Shown here: positions 1 to 7,796 of the stretch, piece after piece
How the letters are laid out: every line of letters begins with the position of its first letter
How positions within the stretch are numbered: position 1 is the first letter of the stretch
NCBI RefSeq assembly: GCF_900185015.1
Contig: NZ_FXYD01000003.1
Location: 62,001 to 126,000, forward strand
Direction of reading: 5' to 3'
Length of the DNA stretch: 64,000 bases
Source: Octadecabacter ascidiaceicola
GTDB lineage: Bacteria; Pseudomonadota; Alphaproteobacteria; Rhodobacterales; Rhodobacteraceae
Made by a program: the position numbers and the translations under genes
The notes under the pieces: model-generated
What the model was told of the DNA's origin: nothing
The model's input: only the letters and a program-made list of their open reading frames with translations
Database searches by the model: none

Positions 1-215
1 AAAGCTTTGTTGCTGGTGAAGGTGTTGAAGTTGGCTTTAACGTCATGGGCGTTTCCAATGACGGCGTCGGTTACGCACTGGACGAGCACAACGCTGACCT
101 CGTGTCCGCCGAGATGCAGGCAATGGTTGATGAAGCCGCTGCTGCAATGGCCTCAGGTGAGCTGATGGTTCACGACTACATGTCTGACGAAACGTGCCCG
201 GCTCTTGAATTCTAA
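1..215 (+). CDS. BMP-family ABC transporter substrate-binding protein, C-terminal end (partial)
   Basis: Only the last 70 codons are in the window; the frame is open from base 3 to TAA at 213-215. The visible residues include VSNDGVGYALDEHN, an acidic/alanine helix (MVDEAAAAMASGE) and the C-terminus ETCPALEF, which resemble the end of BMP/Med-family periplasmic lipoproteins that bind purine nucleosides. The downstream NupOPQ-like ATPase and permeases fit a complete nucleoside importer, with this protein as the receptor. A strong terminator follows 25 bp after the stop, so the receptor gene is probably made in excess over the transporter genes, a common arrangement. The family call rests on a short tail plus context. 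Confidence 0.75.
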   Translation, partial: SFVAGEGVEVGFNVMGVSNDGVGYALDEHNADLVSAEMQAMVDEAAAAMASGELMVHDYMSDETCPALEF

Positions 216-240
216 GAGCGGTTAACAGACGGTAACAGAA

Positions 241-272
241 GGGCCGCGCTGATCAGATCGGCGCGGCCCTTT
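241..272 (+). terminator. Rho-independent terminator after the BMP receptor gene
   Basis: A perfect 9-bp GC-rich stem (GGGCCGCGC at 241-249, GCGCGGCCC at 261-269) with an 11-nt loop is followed by TTT. It sits between the receptor gene and the transporter genes, so it is probably a partial terminator that allows read-through. Confidence 0.8.
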
Positions 273-303
273 GCTTAAACGATTTACGACAGGGGGAGCG
301 ACA

Positions 304-678
304 ATGAGCGATGCATTATCCACATTTTTTGACGCATGGAGCGAAACAGACGCGACGAAGCGCGCGGCTATGATTGCAGCATCGACAACCCCCGCGGCCA
401 TCTACTCCGACCCGCGAACAGGCGCTCGACTGACAGGGCACAATGATATCTCAGATTATGTTGGCATGTTTGTTGCTAATGCGGCGGGCTGGACAGCGCG
501 TGTGATGACCACTGACACCGTAAACGGCTACGCGCGTTCGGCTGTCGACTTTAGCGGAATGGGGCCGGACGGCAACGAGATGACCCAGCACGGCACCTAT
601 TTCTCAGAGGCCGATGAAGACGGGAAGCTAACGATGATCGCTGGTTTTGTTGGGTTGGGGTATAATCCTGATGTCTGA
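304..678 (+). CDS. NTF2-like / SnoaL-like small protein
   Basis: This 124-residue protein has no signal peptide and the size and pattern of a single NTF2-like (SnoaL) alpha+beta barrel. It starts with an amphipathic helix (ALSTFFDAWSETDATKRAAM), followed by YSDPRTGARLTGHNDI, a motif typical of polyketide-cyclase-like NTF2 folds, and ends in strand-rich sequence. The ATG at 304 is preferred over the in-frame codon at 271 because GGGGGA lies just upstream and the first 11 codons overlap the terminator. Its stop overlaps the ABC ATPase start by 8 nt, so it is translationally coupled to the nucleoside transporter. Substrate or enzymatic role cannot be read from the sequence. Confidence 0.75.
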   Translation: MSDALSTFFDAWSETDATKRAAMIAASTTPAAIYSDPRTGARLTGHNDISDYVGMFVANAAGWTARVMTTDTVNGYARSAVDFSGMGPDGNEMTQHGTYFSEADEDGKLTMIAGFVGLGYNPDV

Positions 679-2212
679 AATCGCTCCAGCTATTGAACTT
701 GTCGGTATTTCCAAGGCTTTCGGGCCGGTCCAAGCCAACAAAGACATTTCCATCCGCGTTATGCCAGGAACGATCCACGGGATCATCGGCGAGAACGGCG
801 CGGGGAAATCCACGCTTATGTCGATCCTTTACGGGTTCTATAAGGCCGATGCGGGGGAGATTTTCATCTCTGGTCAAAAGACCGTCATCCCTGATTCACA
901 GGCCGCGATTGCCGCGGGTATTGGCATGGTGTTCCAGCACTTCAAACTGGTGCAGAACTTTAGCGTTCTTGAGAACGTGGTCCTTGGGGCCGAAGATGGC
1001 GCGTTGCTGCGTCCATCTCTTGCCAAGGCGCGTAAGCAATTGAAATCCCTAGCGGAAGAGTACGAACTTAATGTCGACCCAGATGCCATCATTCAAGACA
1101 TCGGCGTTGGCATGCAGCAGCGTGTTGAGATTTTGAAAGCGCTCTATCGTCAGGCCGATATCCTTATTCTGGACGAACCGACGGGCGTTTTGACCCCTGC
1201 TGAGGCCGACCAGTTGTTCCGTATTTTGGGACGCCTGAAAGAAGAAGGCAAAACCATCATCTTGATCACGCACAAACTGCGCGAGATCATGGATATTACG
1301 GACACCGTTAGCGTGATGCGCCGTGGTGAAATGACTTCGACCGTCAAAACGTCAGAGACCAACCCAGCCGACTTAGCCGAGCGTATGGTCGGCCGAAAGG
1401 TGTTGTTGCGCGTGGATAAAGTTCCCGCGCAGCCAAAAGACGTTATTCTAGAGGTCAAAGACCTCAACATCACCGATGAGAAAGGTGTTCATCGTCTTAA
1501 AGGCGTGTCGTTCAACGTGCGTGCGGGTGAAATCCTTGGCATCGCGGGGGTTTCTGGCAACGGACAATCCGAACTGCTGGAAGTTCTAGGGGGCTACGAA
1601 AAGGCCACTGGTGAAATTCTATTGAATGGTGAGGCGATTGATCTGACGGGCGCGTTTTCAGACGGCCAGTCGCGTCGTGCACGCGGTATTGCCCATGTCC
1701 CTGAAGACCGTCAGCACGAAGGTCTGATTATGGATTTCACCGCGGCGGAAAACACCGCCTTTGGCTATCACCATGACCCGAAATACCAGCGCAACCGTCT
1801 GTTGATGGACAACGCGGCAATCATGAAAGACGCGCAGGAAAAGATGGACCGCTTTGATGTGCGCCCACCGAACCCGATGCTGGCCGCCAAGAACTTTTCG
1901 GGCGGGAACCAGCAAAAGGTCGTTGTTGCCCGCGAGATTGAGCGTGACCCTGACCTATTGCTTGTTGGGCAACCGACTCGCGGTGTCGACATTGGCGCGA
2001 TTGAATTTATCCACCAACAGATTGTCGCCCTGCGCGATGCGGGCAAAGCAATTTTGCTCGTGTCAGTGGAGTTAGACGAAATCATGGGGCTGTCTGATCG
2101 GATCGCCGTGATGTTTGACGGACAAATTATGGGCGAACGTTTGCCCGCCGAAACAGATGAAAAAGAGCTCGGCCTGATGATGGCCGGTGTGACAGACGGG
2201 GAGACCGCGTAA
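671..2212 (+). CDS. Nucleoside ABC transporter, tandem ATP-binding protein (NupO/YufO type)
   Basis: This 513-residue ATPase has two ABC domains, the architecture of importers for sugars and nucleosides. The first Walker A is GENGAGKST (residues 40-48), with a signature-like VGMQQRVEI and LILDEPT Walker B. The second half has a degenerate P-loop (GVSGNGQSE), the signature FSGGNQQKVVVAREI and LLVGQPTRGVD. Such asymmetry is normal for this family. ATG 671 is chosen because translation from 647 would add eight residues within the preceding gene. The gene overlaps its upstream neighbour by 8 nt and ends TAATG with the permease. With two permeases, a BMP receptor and a purine nucleoside phosphorylase alongside, purine nucleosides are the likely cargo. 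Confidence 0.92.
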   Translation: MSEIAPAIELVGISKAFGPVQANKDISIRVMPGTIHGIIGENGAGKSTLMSILYGFYKADAGEIFISGQKTVIPDSQAAIAAGIGMVFQHFKLVQNFSVLENVVLGAEDGALLRPSLAKARKQLKSLAEEYELNVDPDAIIQDIGVGMQQRVEILKALYRQADILILDEPTGVLTPAEADQLFRILGRLKEEGKTIILITHKLREIMDITDTVSVMRRGEMTSTVKTSETNPADLAERMVGRKVLLRVDKVPAQPKDVILEVKDLNITDEKGVHRLKGVSFNVRAGEILGIAGVSGNGQSELLEVLGGYEKATGEILLNGEAIDLTGAFSDGQSRRARGIAHVPEDRQHEGLIMDFTAAENTAFGYHHDPKYQRNRLLMDNAAIMKDAQEKMDRFDVRPPNPMLAAKNFSGGNQQKVVVAREIERDPDLLLVGQPTRGVDIGAIEFIHQQIVALRDAGKAILLVSVELDEIMGLSDRIAVMFDGQIMGERLPAETDEKELGLMMAGVTDGETA

Positions 2213-3318
2213 TGGATAAGATGCCAAAATGGGCTGACGTTGTATTGGTCCCTGTCGTGTCGTTGCTGTTGGCCGCCATTATTTCCGCCATCGTGTTTCT
2301 GGCCATCGGCCAAAACCCGTGGGAGGCGCTTAAGCTGATGGCATATGGCGCCGTGGGAACGTCTGATTTCCTTGGATACACCTTGTTTTATGCCACGAAC
2401 TTTATCTTTACCGGCCTTGCCGTAGCGGTCGCGTTCCATGCGTCATTGTTCAACATCGGTGGCGAAGGGCAGGTTCTATTGGGCGGCTTGGGTGCGGCAA
2501 TTGTCGTGCTGCTCGTGCCGTGGCCCCATTGGACGTTGGCGTTGATTGCTGGTGGTACGGCGGCGGCGCTGTTCGGTGCGCTCTGGGTTGTTATTCCGGC
2601 TTATCTGCAAGCACGGCGCGGCAGCCACATCGTTATCACAACGATTATGTTCAATTTCATGGCGTCCGGTTTGCTGGTTTATATGCTCGCAGGTCCGCTC
2701 AAGCCAGAGGGCCAACAGCAGGTCGCATCCGGCCTGTTCCCTGAGGCAAGCAAGCTGCCTTCCCTCAACGATATTGCGGAAATGTTCGGCTCGGATATGT
2801 TTGGGCGCTCACCTGTGAATATTTCCATTTTCATCGCGATCTTGGCCTGTGTCGCCGTTTGGGCGCTGATCTGGCACACACGGCTTGGCTATCAAATTCG
2901 CGCCCTCGGCAAATCCGAGAGCGCCGCCAAATACGCAGGTATTTCCGCCGTCAACATCACCATGATTACGCTGCTGATTTCCGGCGCTTTGGCTGGGATG
3001 ATGGCGATCAACAACACCATGGGCATTAACTCTCCGCAGTTGGTGGACAACGCGGCAGGTGGCGCTGGCTTTATCGGCATCGCCGTGGCGCTGATGGGGC
3101 GCAACCACCCGGTTGGTATTGTGATCGCGGCGCTGCTGTTTGGCGCGCTGTACCAAGGTGGTGCGGAACTCGCGGCAGCGACAGATGTTCAGGTGCAGAT
3201 CGTGATCGTCATTCAGGCGCTGGTTATTATGTTTACTGGTGCGCTGGACGAAATGGTGCGCAGCCCAATTGAGAAACTGTTCTTGCGGTTTGGCCGTGGC
3301 ACAGCGGTGGAGGAGTAA
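2212..3318 (+). CDS. Nucleoside ABC transporter permease 1 (NupP/YufP type)
   Basis: A 368-residue inner-membrane permease of the BPD_transp_2 (RbsC/LivM-like) superfamily. It has about nine hydrophobic segments, an early FNIGGEGQVLLGGLG motif near residue 80 shared by nucleoside and branched-chain amino-acid permeases, and a C-terminal cytoplasmic tail. The ATG shares its first base with the TAA of the ATPase gene (TAATG), which points to tight coupling. It should pair with the next permease to form the translocation pore of the importer served by the upstream BMP receptor. Confidence 0.9.
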   Translation: MDKMPKWADVVLVPVVSLLLAAIISAIVFLAIGQNPWEALKLMAYGAVGTSDFLGYTLFYATNFIFTGLAVAVAFHASLFNIGGEGQVLLGGLGAAIVVLLVPWPHWTLALIAGGTAAALFGALWVVIPAYLQARRGSHIVITTIMFNFMASGLLVYMLAGPLKPEGQQQVASGLFPEASKLPSLNDIAEMFGSDMFGRSPVNISIFIAILACVAVWALIWHTRLGYQIRALGKSESAAKYAGISAVNITMITLLISGALAGMMAINNTMGINSPQLVDNAAGGAGFIGIAVALMGRNHPVGIVIAALLFGALYQGGAELAAATDVQVQIVIVIQALVIMFTGALDEMVRSPIEKLFLRFGRGTAVEE

Positions 3319-3321
3319 GAC

Positions 3322-4485
3322 ATGGATTTCTTCACAATCGTTCAACTTGGTGACGCATCCGTTCGCATGGCGATCCCGCTTTTACTGGCTTGTCTTGCGG
3401 GATTGTTTTCAGAACGCGCTGGTATTTTCGATATCGGGCTTGAGGGCAAAATGCTCGCCGCGGCGTTCCTCTCAGCGGCAGTGTCATTGGCATCGGGTAA
3501 CGTCTGGGTCGGGCTTTTGGCTGGCATCGGGATTTCTATCACTTTGTCGATCATTCACGGCCTCGCCTCGATCACGTTCCGTGGCAATCAGCTGATTTCC
3601 GGTGTTGCGATTAACTTCTTTGCAGCCGGTCTTACGGTCGTGATTGCGCAAGGTTGGTTCGCCCAAGGCGGACGCACACCGTCCCTGCCCAAAGACGCGC
3701 GCTTTAACGGTCTCGACTTCCCCGGTGCGCTGACCCGTGTGCGCGACAAGATGCAGGCAAGCCCTGGGATGCAGTTCTATTCCGAGTTCGTGTCTGGACA
3801 CTCAATCCTCGTTTACCTTGGTCTGCTGACCGTTCCGCTAAGCTGGTGGATCCTGTATCGCACCCGCTTTGGCCTGCGTCTTCGGGCTGTGGGTGAAGCG
3901 CCAGAGGCTGTGGATACCGCTGGTATTTCCGTTGTCCGGCTGCGCTATAGCGCCGTTATTATTGCCGGTATCCTTTGCGGTATCGCTGGGGCGTATCTGT
4001 CTACAGCTGTGCAAGCGGGCTTCACCAAAGACATGACCGCCAACCGTGGCTTCATCGCGCTTGCCGCGTTGATCTTTGCGAAATGGCGTCCGTGGTATGC
4101 CCTTGGCGCCTGCCTGTTGTTCGGCCTGTTCTTCGCGATTGATAACCGTTTTCAGAACATCCAACTGCAAGTGATCTGGATTATGGTTCTCCTCGTCGGA
4201 AGCGCTGCGGTGATGACAGTCTATGCCCTGCGCCGCGAAAAGATTGACGTGCTTGTTCTGGGTGGTCTTTCCGTCGTGTTGGCGGCCATTGCGCTTGTCA
4301 CATGGTTTGGCACGGCGTCGGGTGAAGGCATCGGCATGATTGCGGCGCTTTGGGAAACGGTGAAAGTGCCAAGTCAGCTGATCCAGTCCCTGCCCTATCT
4401 GTTCGTTGTGATTGTGCTCGCGGGCTTTGTCGGCAAAGCCATCCCGCCGCGTGCCGGAGGACAGCCATATGTCAAGGAACGCTGA
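3322..4485 (+). CDS. Nucleoside ABC transporter permease 2 (NupQ/YufQ type)
   Basis: A 387-residue BPD_transp_2 permease, partner of the preceding one. The N-terminal motif FDIGLEGKMLAAAFLSA corresponds to the FNIGGEGQ motif of permease 1, and the central RAVGEAPEAVDTAGISV resembles the cytoplasmic coupling helix region. It lies 3 bp after permease 1 with GGAGGAG as ribosome-binding site, and overlaps the phosphorylase gene by 17 nt. The C-terminal extension contains extra hydrophobic segments (about residues 285-370), making it longer than typical 300-320-residue members. Confidence 0.9.
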   Translation: MDFFTIVQLGDASVRMAIPLLLACLAGLFSERAGIFDIGLEGKMLAAAFLSAAVSLASGNVWVGLLAGIGISITLSIIHGLASITFRGNQLISGVAINFFAAGLTVVIAQGWFAQGGRTPSLPKDARFNGLDFPGALTRVRDKMQASPGMQFYSEFVSGHSILVYLGLLTVPLSWWILYRTRFGLRLRAVGEAPEAVDTAGISVVRLRYSAVIIAGILCGIAGAYLSTAVQAGFTKDMTANRGFIALAALIFAKWRPWYALGACLLFGLFFAIDNRFQNIQLQVIWIMVLLVGSAAVMTVYALRREKIDVLVLGGLSVVLAAIALVTWFGTASGEGIGMIAALWETVKVPSQLIQSLPYLFVVIVLAGFVGKAIPPRAGGQPYVKER

Positions 4486-5272
4486 GGAACTCGCGGATAA
4501 GATCCGCGCGATAGCTGGTGATGCTCCTGTCTCAATCGGCCTGATCCTTGGGTCTGGTCTGGGGCATTTGGCGGGCGCTGTTGAAGGCGTGGCCATCCCC
4601 TATGATGAACTCGAAGGCTTTCCCCATGCAGGTGTCTCGGGACACAATCCAAACCTCGTGATCGGCGATCTTGAGGGCGTTCGGGTCGCTGTTTTCGGCG
4701 GGCGGGCGCACTATTATGAAAGTGGGCGCGGCGATGCGATGCGCCTTCCGCTTGAGGTTCTCAAGGCGCTTGGCGCAGACAAGATGATTGCGACGAATGC
4801 TGCGGGATCCATGGTGCCCGACATGGCGACCGGGTCCATCATGTGCCTGTCAGACCACATCAACTTTAGCGGATTGAACCCCCTCATTGGCGAGCAATCC
4901 GATGCACGGTTCGTCCCGATGCGCGACTGCTATGATCCGGCGATGCGAGAGGCCCTTACCCGCGCCGCGCTGAACGCCAAGGTCGAGATGCACAGCGGCG
5001 TATATGCGTGGTATTCTGGTCCATCGTTTGAAACCGTTGCCGAAATCAACGCGATCAAAACACTGGGCGCAGATGCGGTCGGAATGTCGACCGTACCCGA
5101 AGTGATCTTAGGTCGTTTCCTTGGCTTGCGGTGCGCCGCGATTTCAACAATTACCAACATGGCCGCTGGGATGTCTGACGAATCCATCAGCCATGAACAC
5201 ACCAAAGCAATGGCCCCATTAGGGGCTGCTAAACTCGAAATAGTTCTCCGAGCGGCCTTACCCCACCTCTGA
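4469..5272 (+). CDS. Purine nucleoside phosphorylase, trimeric (PNP/MTAP family)
   Basis: A 267-residue enzyme that cleaves purine nucleosides with phosphate to free base and ribose-1-phosphate. Family landmarks are the phosphate loop LGSGLGHLA, FGGRAHYYESG, TNAAGS, GPSFETVAEI, the substrate region GADAVGMSTVPE and TNMAAGMS, all in the order of trimeric inosine/guanosine phosphorylases. The ATG at 4469 follows GCCGGAGGACAG and sits inside the end of the permease gene; the longer reading from 4412 would be mostly embedded in that gene. Being last in the nucleoside-uptake operon, it acts on the imported substrate. A second, hexameric-type phosphorylase (16276-16980) is present in the window, so the two probably differ in specificity. 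Confidence 0.9.
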   Translation: MSRNAEELADKIRAIAGDAPVSIGLILGSGLGHLAGAVEGVAIPYDELEGFPHAGVSGHNPNLVIGDLEGVRVAVFGGRAHYYESGRGDAMRLPLEVLKALGADKMIATNAAGSMVPDMATGSIMCLSDHINFSGLNPLIGEQSDARFVPMRDCYDPAMREALTRAALNAKVEMHSGVYAWYSGPSFETVAEINAIKTLGADAVGMSTVPEVILGRFLGLRCAAISTITNMAAGMSDESISHEHTKAMAPLGAAKLEIVLRAALPHL

Positions 5273-5366
5273 GACCGGCAATTCTCACTGACTGAGACGT
5301 CTGGTCTTATTGGCGCAATACAATTGGCCGTTGAATTGTGTACCGTTGCAGGCGTAAGGAAAGCCT

Positions 5367-6284
5367 ATGCAAATTTACCTGCCCATCGCCGAAGTCTCGG
5401 TAAACGCCTTTTTGCTGCTCGGTTTGGGTGGTCTTGTTGGAATCTTGTCCGGCATGTTCGGCGTTGGCGGCGGGTTTTTGATGACGCCTTTGCTGTTTTT
5501 CATCGGCATTCCACCACCAGTTGCCGTAGCAACCGAAGCTGTGCAAATCGTCGCCTCTTCGTTTTCGGGCGTACTCGCACATTTGAGGCGCAAAAGCGTT
5601 GATCTGAAAATGGGAACGGTGCTGCTGATAGGCGGCCTTATCGGGGCCGCGGTCGGCGTCGTGCTGTTCAACTATCTCAAATCACTCGGTCAGGTCGATC
5701 TGCTCGTAAAGCTTTGTTATGTTGTCTTCCTTGGCATCATCGGCGGGCTGATGTTTGTTGAAAGCTTGCGCGCAATTCGACGCTCTAAGGTTGTTGGTGC
5801 TCCGCCGGTACGGCGCAAACACGGGCTGGTCCATGCACTGCCTTTGAAAGTGAAATTCCGCGTTTCCGGCCTATACATTTCCGTTATTCCGCCGCTGGTC
5901 GTTGGTCTTCTGGTGGGTATCCTTGCGGCGATCATGGGTGTTGGCGGCGGTTTCATCATGGTGCCGGCGATGATCTACCTGCTGGGCATGCCGACTAAAG
6001 TCGTGATCGGGACATCGCTGTTCCAGATCATCTTTGTGACAGCGTTCACAACCATGCTGCACGCTACAACGAACTACACTGTTGATATCGTGCTTGCAGT
6101 TTTGCTTTTAGTTGGCGGCGTTGTAGGCGCGCAAATCGGGACACGCATTGGCGTAAAAATGAAGGCCGAACAGCTGCGTATTCTGTTGGCGATTATGGTG
6201 CTTCTGGTGTGCGGCAAGCTCGCGCTGGACCTTCTGCTGGTGCCGTCTGAATTGTACTCCTTGGGCGCGGGAGGTGGTCACTAA
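5367..6284 (+). CDS. TSUP-family transporter (TauE/SafE, sulfite/sulfonate exporter-like)
   Basis: A 305-residue membrane protein with the duplicated TSUP signature: GMFGVGGGFLMTPLLFF near residue 28 and AIMGVGGGFIMVPAMIYLLG near residue 190, each in a first helix of a repeat. Seven to eight membrane segments are visible, with a basic cytoplasmic loop (RRSKVVGAPPVRRKHG) between the halves. TSUP members export or import sulfite, sulfoacetate, or other small organosulfur anions. The gene ends TAATG with the next one, an Alph_Pro_TM protein, the usual partner in alphaproteobacteria. Substrate is not determined by sequence. Confidence 0.88.
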   Translation: MQIYLPIAEVSVNAFLLLGLGGLVGILSGMFGVGGGFLMTPLLFFIGIPPPVAVATEAVQIVASSFSGVLAHLRRKSVDLKMGTVLLIGGLIGAAVGVVLFNYLKSLGQVDLLVKLCYVVFLGIIGGLMFVESLRAIRRSKVVGAPPVRRKHGLVHALPLKVKFRVSGLYISVIPPLVVGLLVGILAAIMGVGGGFIMVPAMIYLLGMPTKVVIGTSLFQIIFVTAFTTMLHATTNYTVDIVLAVLLLVGGVVGAQIGTRIGVKMKAEQLRILLAIMVLLVCGKLALDLLLVPSELYSLGAGGGH

Positions 6285-7039
6285 TGCTCCGTTTTATCGT
6301 TGCCCTGTTTTTACTGGTTACACCACTTTCCGCAGAGGAAATTGTTCTCGGGTTAAGCCGTGATGAGGTTGCGATCACCGCAACGTTCAACGGGTCCGAC
6401 GTGATGATCTTCGGTGCGGTCAAACGTGATGCTCCGGTTCCAGACGGCGGCCCGCTTGAAGTTATCATCACGCTTTCCGGCCCACTGGAACCAGTTTTGG
6501 TGCGCCGCAAAGAGCGTGTGCTTGGCATCTGGGCGAACACCGATGCCGTTGAAGTTGACGAAGCCCCCTCCTTTTATGCCGTTGCAACATCTGGGCCAAT
6601 GCGCGACGTGCTGACGTCGGTCGAGGACCTACGCTACGGTATCTCAATCCCTCGCGTGATCCGCTCTGTTGGCGCACCGAGTGAAGTCGAGAATGCTGAG
6701 ACGTTCACAGATGCCCTGATCCGTATCCGCGCCGCTTCAGGCCTGTATCAGGTCTTGGACAGCCAGGTAGACATGGAAGAAGAAACACTTTTCCGCGGCC
6801 AGATCACGCTTCCCGCCGCCTTGACCGAAGGAAACTATTCCGCGCGTATTTACCTTACCCGTGACGGGATGGTTGTTGATGAATACGAGACCGATATCGC
6901 TGTGTTCAAGGCAGGTTTGGAACGCTGGCTTTTTGAAATGTCACGCAATCAACCGTTCTGGTACGGTATCATGTCCTTGGCAATTGCGATTTCTGCAGGT
7001 TGGCTGGCGTCCGCCGTGTTCCGGATATTCCAACGGTAG
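6284..7039 (+). CDS. TIGR02186/Alph_Pro_TM family envelope protein
   Basis: A 251-residue protein with an N-terminal signal peptide (cleavage probably after PLSA, residue 17), an extracytoplasmic beta-rich domain and one C-terminal membrane helix (about 228-247) followed by RIFQR. It matches the alphaproteobacterial TIGR02186 family (PF09608), whose genes are regularly next to TSUP permeases. Its start overlaps the permease stop by one base, so a joint role in the cell envelope is likely. It may be an accessory subunit of the exporter; no biochemical function is known to me. Confidence 0.85.
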   Translation: MLRFIVALFLLVTPLSAEEIVLGLSRDEVAITATFNGSDVMIFGAVKRDAPVPDGGPLEVIITLSGPLEPVLVRRKERVLGIWANTDAVEVDEAPSFYAVATSGPMRDVLTSVEDLRYGISIPRVIRSVGAPSEVENAETFTDALIRIRAASGLYQVLDSQVDMEEETLFRGQITLPAALTEGNYSARIYLTRDGMVVDEYETDIAVFKAGLERWLFEMSRNQPFWYGIMSLAIAISAGWLASAVFRIFQR

Positions 7040-7040
7040 C

Positions 7041-7085
7041 CAGAGTTTCATTGAAACTCTGTTCACAAATTCTATTAGAATTTGT
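7041..7085. repeat. Two tandem perfect 21-bp palindromes filling a convergent intergenic gap
   Basis: CAGAGTTTCA-T-TGAAACTCTG (7041-7061) and ACAAATTCTA-T-TAGAATTTGT (7065-7085) are each perfect 10-bp inverted repeats around a single T, separated by TTC. They occupy the whole gap between the stop codons of two convergent genes (7039 and 7086). They could act as bidirectional AT-rich terminators or as protein binding sites. Confidence 0.8.
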
Positions 7086-7796
7086 TTATCCGCGACCGAT
7101 ATGGGGCATAGTGCTCGCCATGATCATCATGCTTTGAACATTGGCCTCGGCGGGCAGGCTCGCCATGTGGAATACGGCGCGTGCGACGTCTTGCACGGCC
7201 ATTGTCGGCAGCGGTTCTAACCCTTGTTCAGCGCGGGTAACCTCTAAGTTCTTCACGAGATCAGTCCGTGCATTGCCGATATCGATTTGCCCGCACGCGA
7301 TGCCATAGACACGCCCATCAAGTGAGATCGTTTTCGTCAGACCGGAAACGCCATGTTTTGTCGTTGTGTAACAGGTCGACCCGTCACGCGGCGTATGGGC
7401 GGAAATAGACCCGTTGTTGATGATCCGCCCACCTTGCGGCGTTTGGTGACGCATCTGCTTAAACGCGGCACGCGCGCACAGAAACATGCCCGTCAAGTTT
7501 ACATCCACAACCTGTTTCCAATCGTCTAATGCAATCTCGTCGATCGTCGTTTGCGGCCCAAACATGCCTGCATTGTTGAACAACACATCCAAGGTGCCGA
7601 AGGCATCAAATGCTGCCTGAACCTGCGCCTCATCGGTGACATCACAGGGCAAGGCGAACGCGTTTTCGTGCGTAATCTCTGCAAGTGCATCAGCACCGCG
7701 CGCAATCAGCCCGACACGCCAGCCGTTTTCCAGAAAATGCTCTGCCGTGGTGCGGCCAATGCCACTGCTCGCGCCTGTAATCATGATGCTCTTCAT
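7086..7796 (-). CDS. SDR-family NAD(P)-dependent oxidoreductase
   Basis: A 236-residue classical short-chain dehydrogenase. The nucleotide-binding TGASSGIG is at residues 7-14, CDV at 51-53, NNAG at 74-77, the catalytic serine at 130 or 132 (NNGSIS), and YTTTK with Tyr143 and Lys147. The residue after beta-2 is Arg (IARG), which hints at NADP(H), although this is weak evidence. Its ATG overlaps the stop of the helicase gene by 4 nt (ATGA), so the two are cotranscribed on the minus strand even though no functional link is obvious. The substrate is unknown. Confidence 0.88.
   Translation of the reverse strand: MKSIMITGASSGIGRTTAEHFLENGWRVGLIARGADALAEITHENAFALPCDVTDEAQVQAAFDAFGTLDVLFNNAGMFGPQTTIDEIALDDWKQVVDVNLTGMFLCARAAFKQMRHQTPQGGRIINNGSISAHTPRDGSTCYTTTKHGVSGLTKTISLDGRVYGIACGQIDIGNARTDLVKNLEVTRAEQGLEPLPTMAVQDVARAVFHMASLPAEANVQSMMIMASTMPHIGRG

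Noticed and set aside
222-237. CtrA site after the BMP gene (TTAACAGACGGTAAC)
   Set aside because: The second half lacks one T of TTAAC, and it lies in a receptor-terminator interval where no regulated promoter is evident.
1768-2439. 223-codon minus-strand frame across the ATPase-permease junction
   Set aside because: Covers two conserved genes on the other strand and has shadow-type composition.
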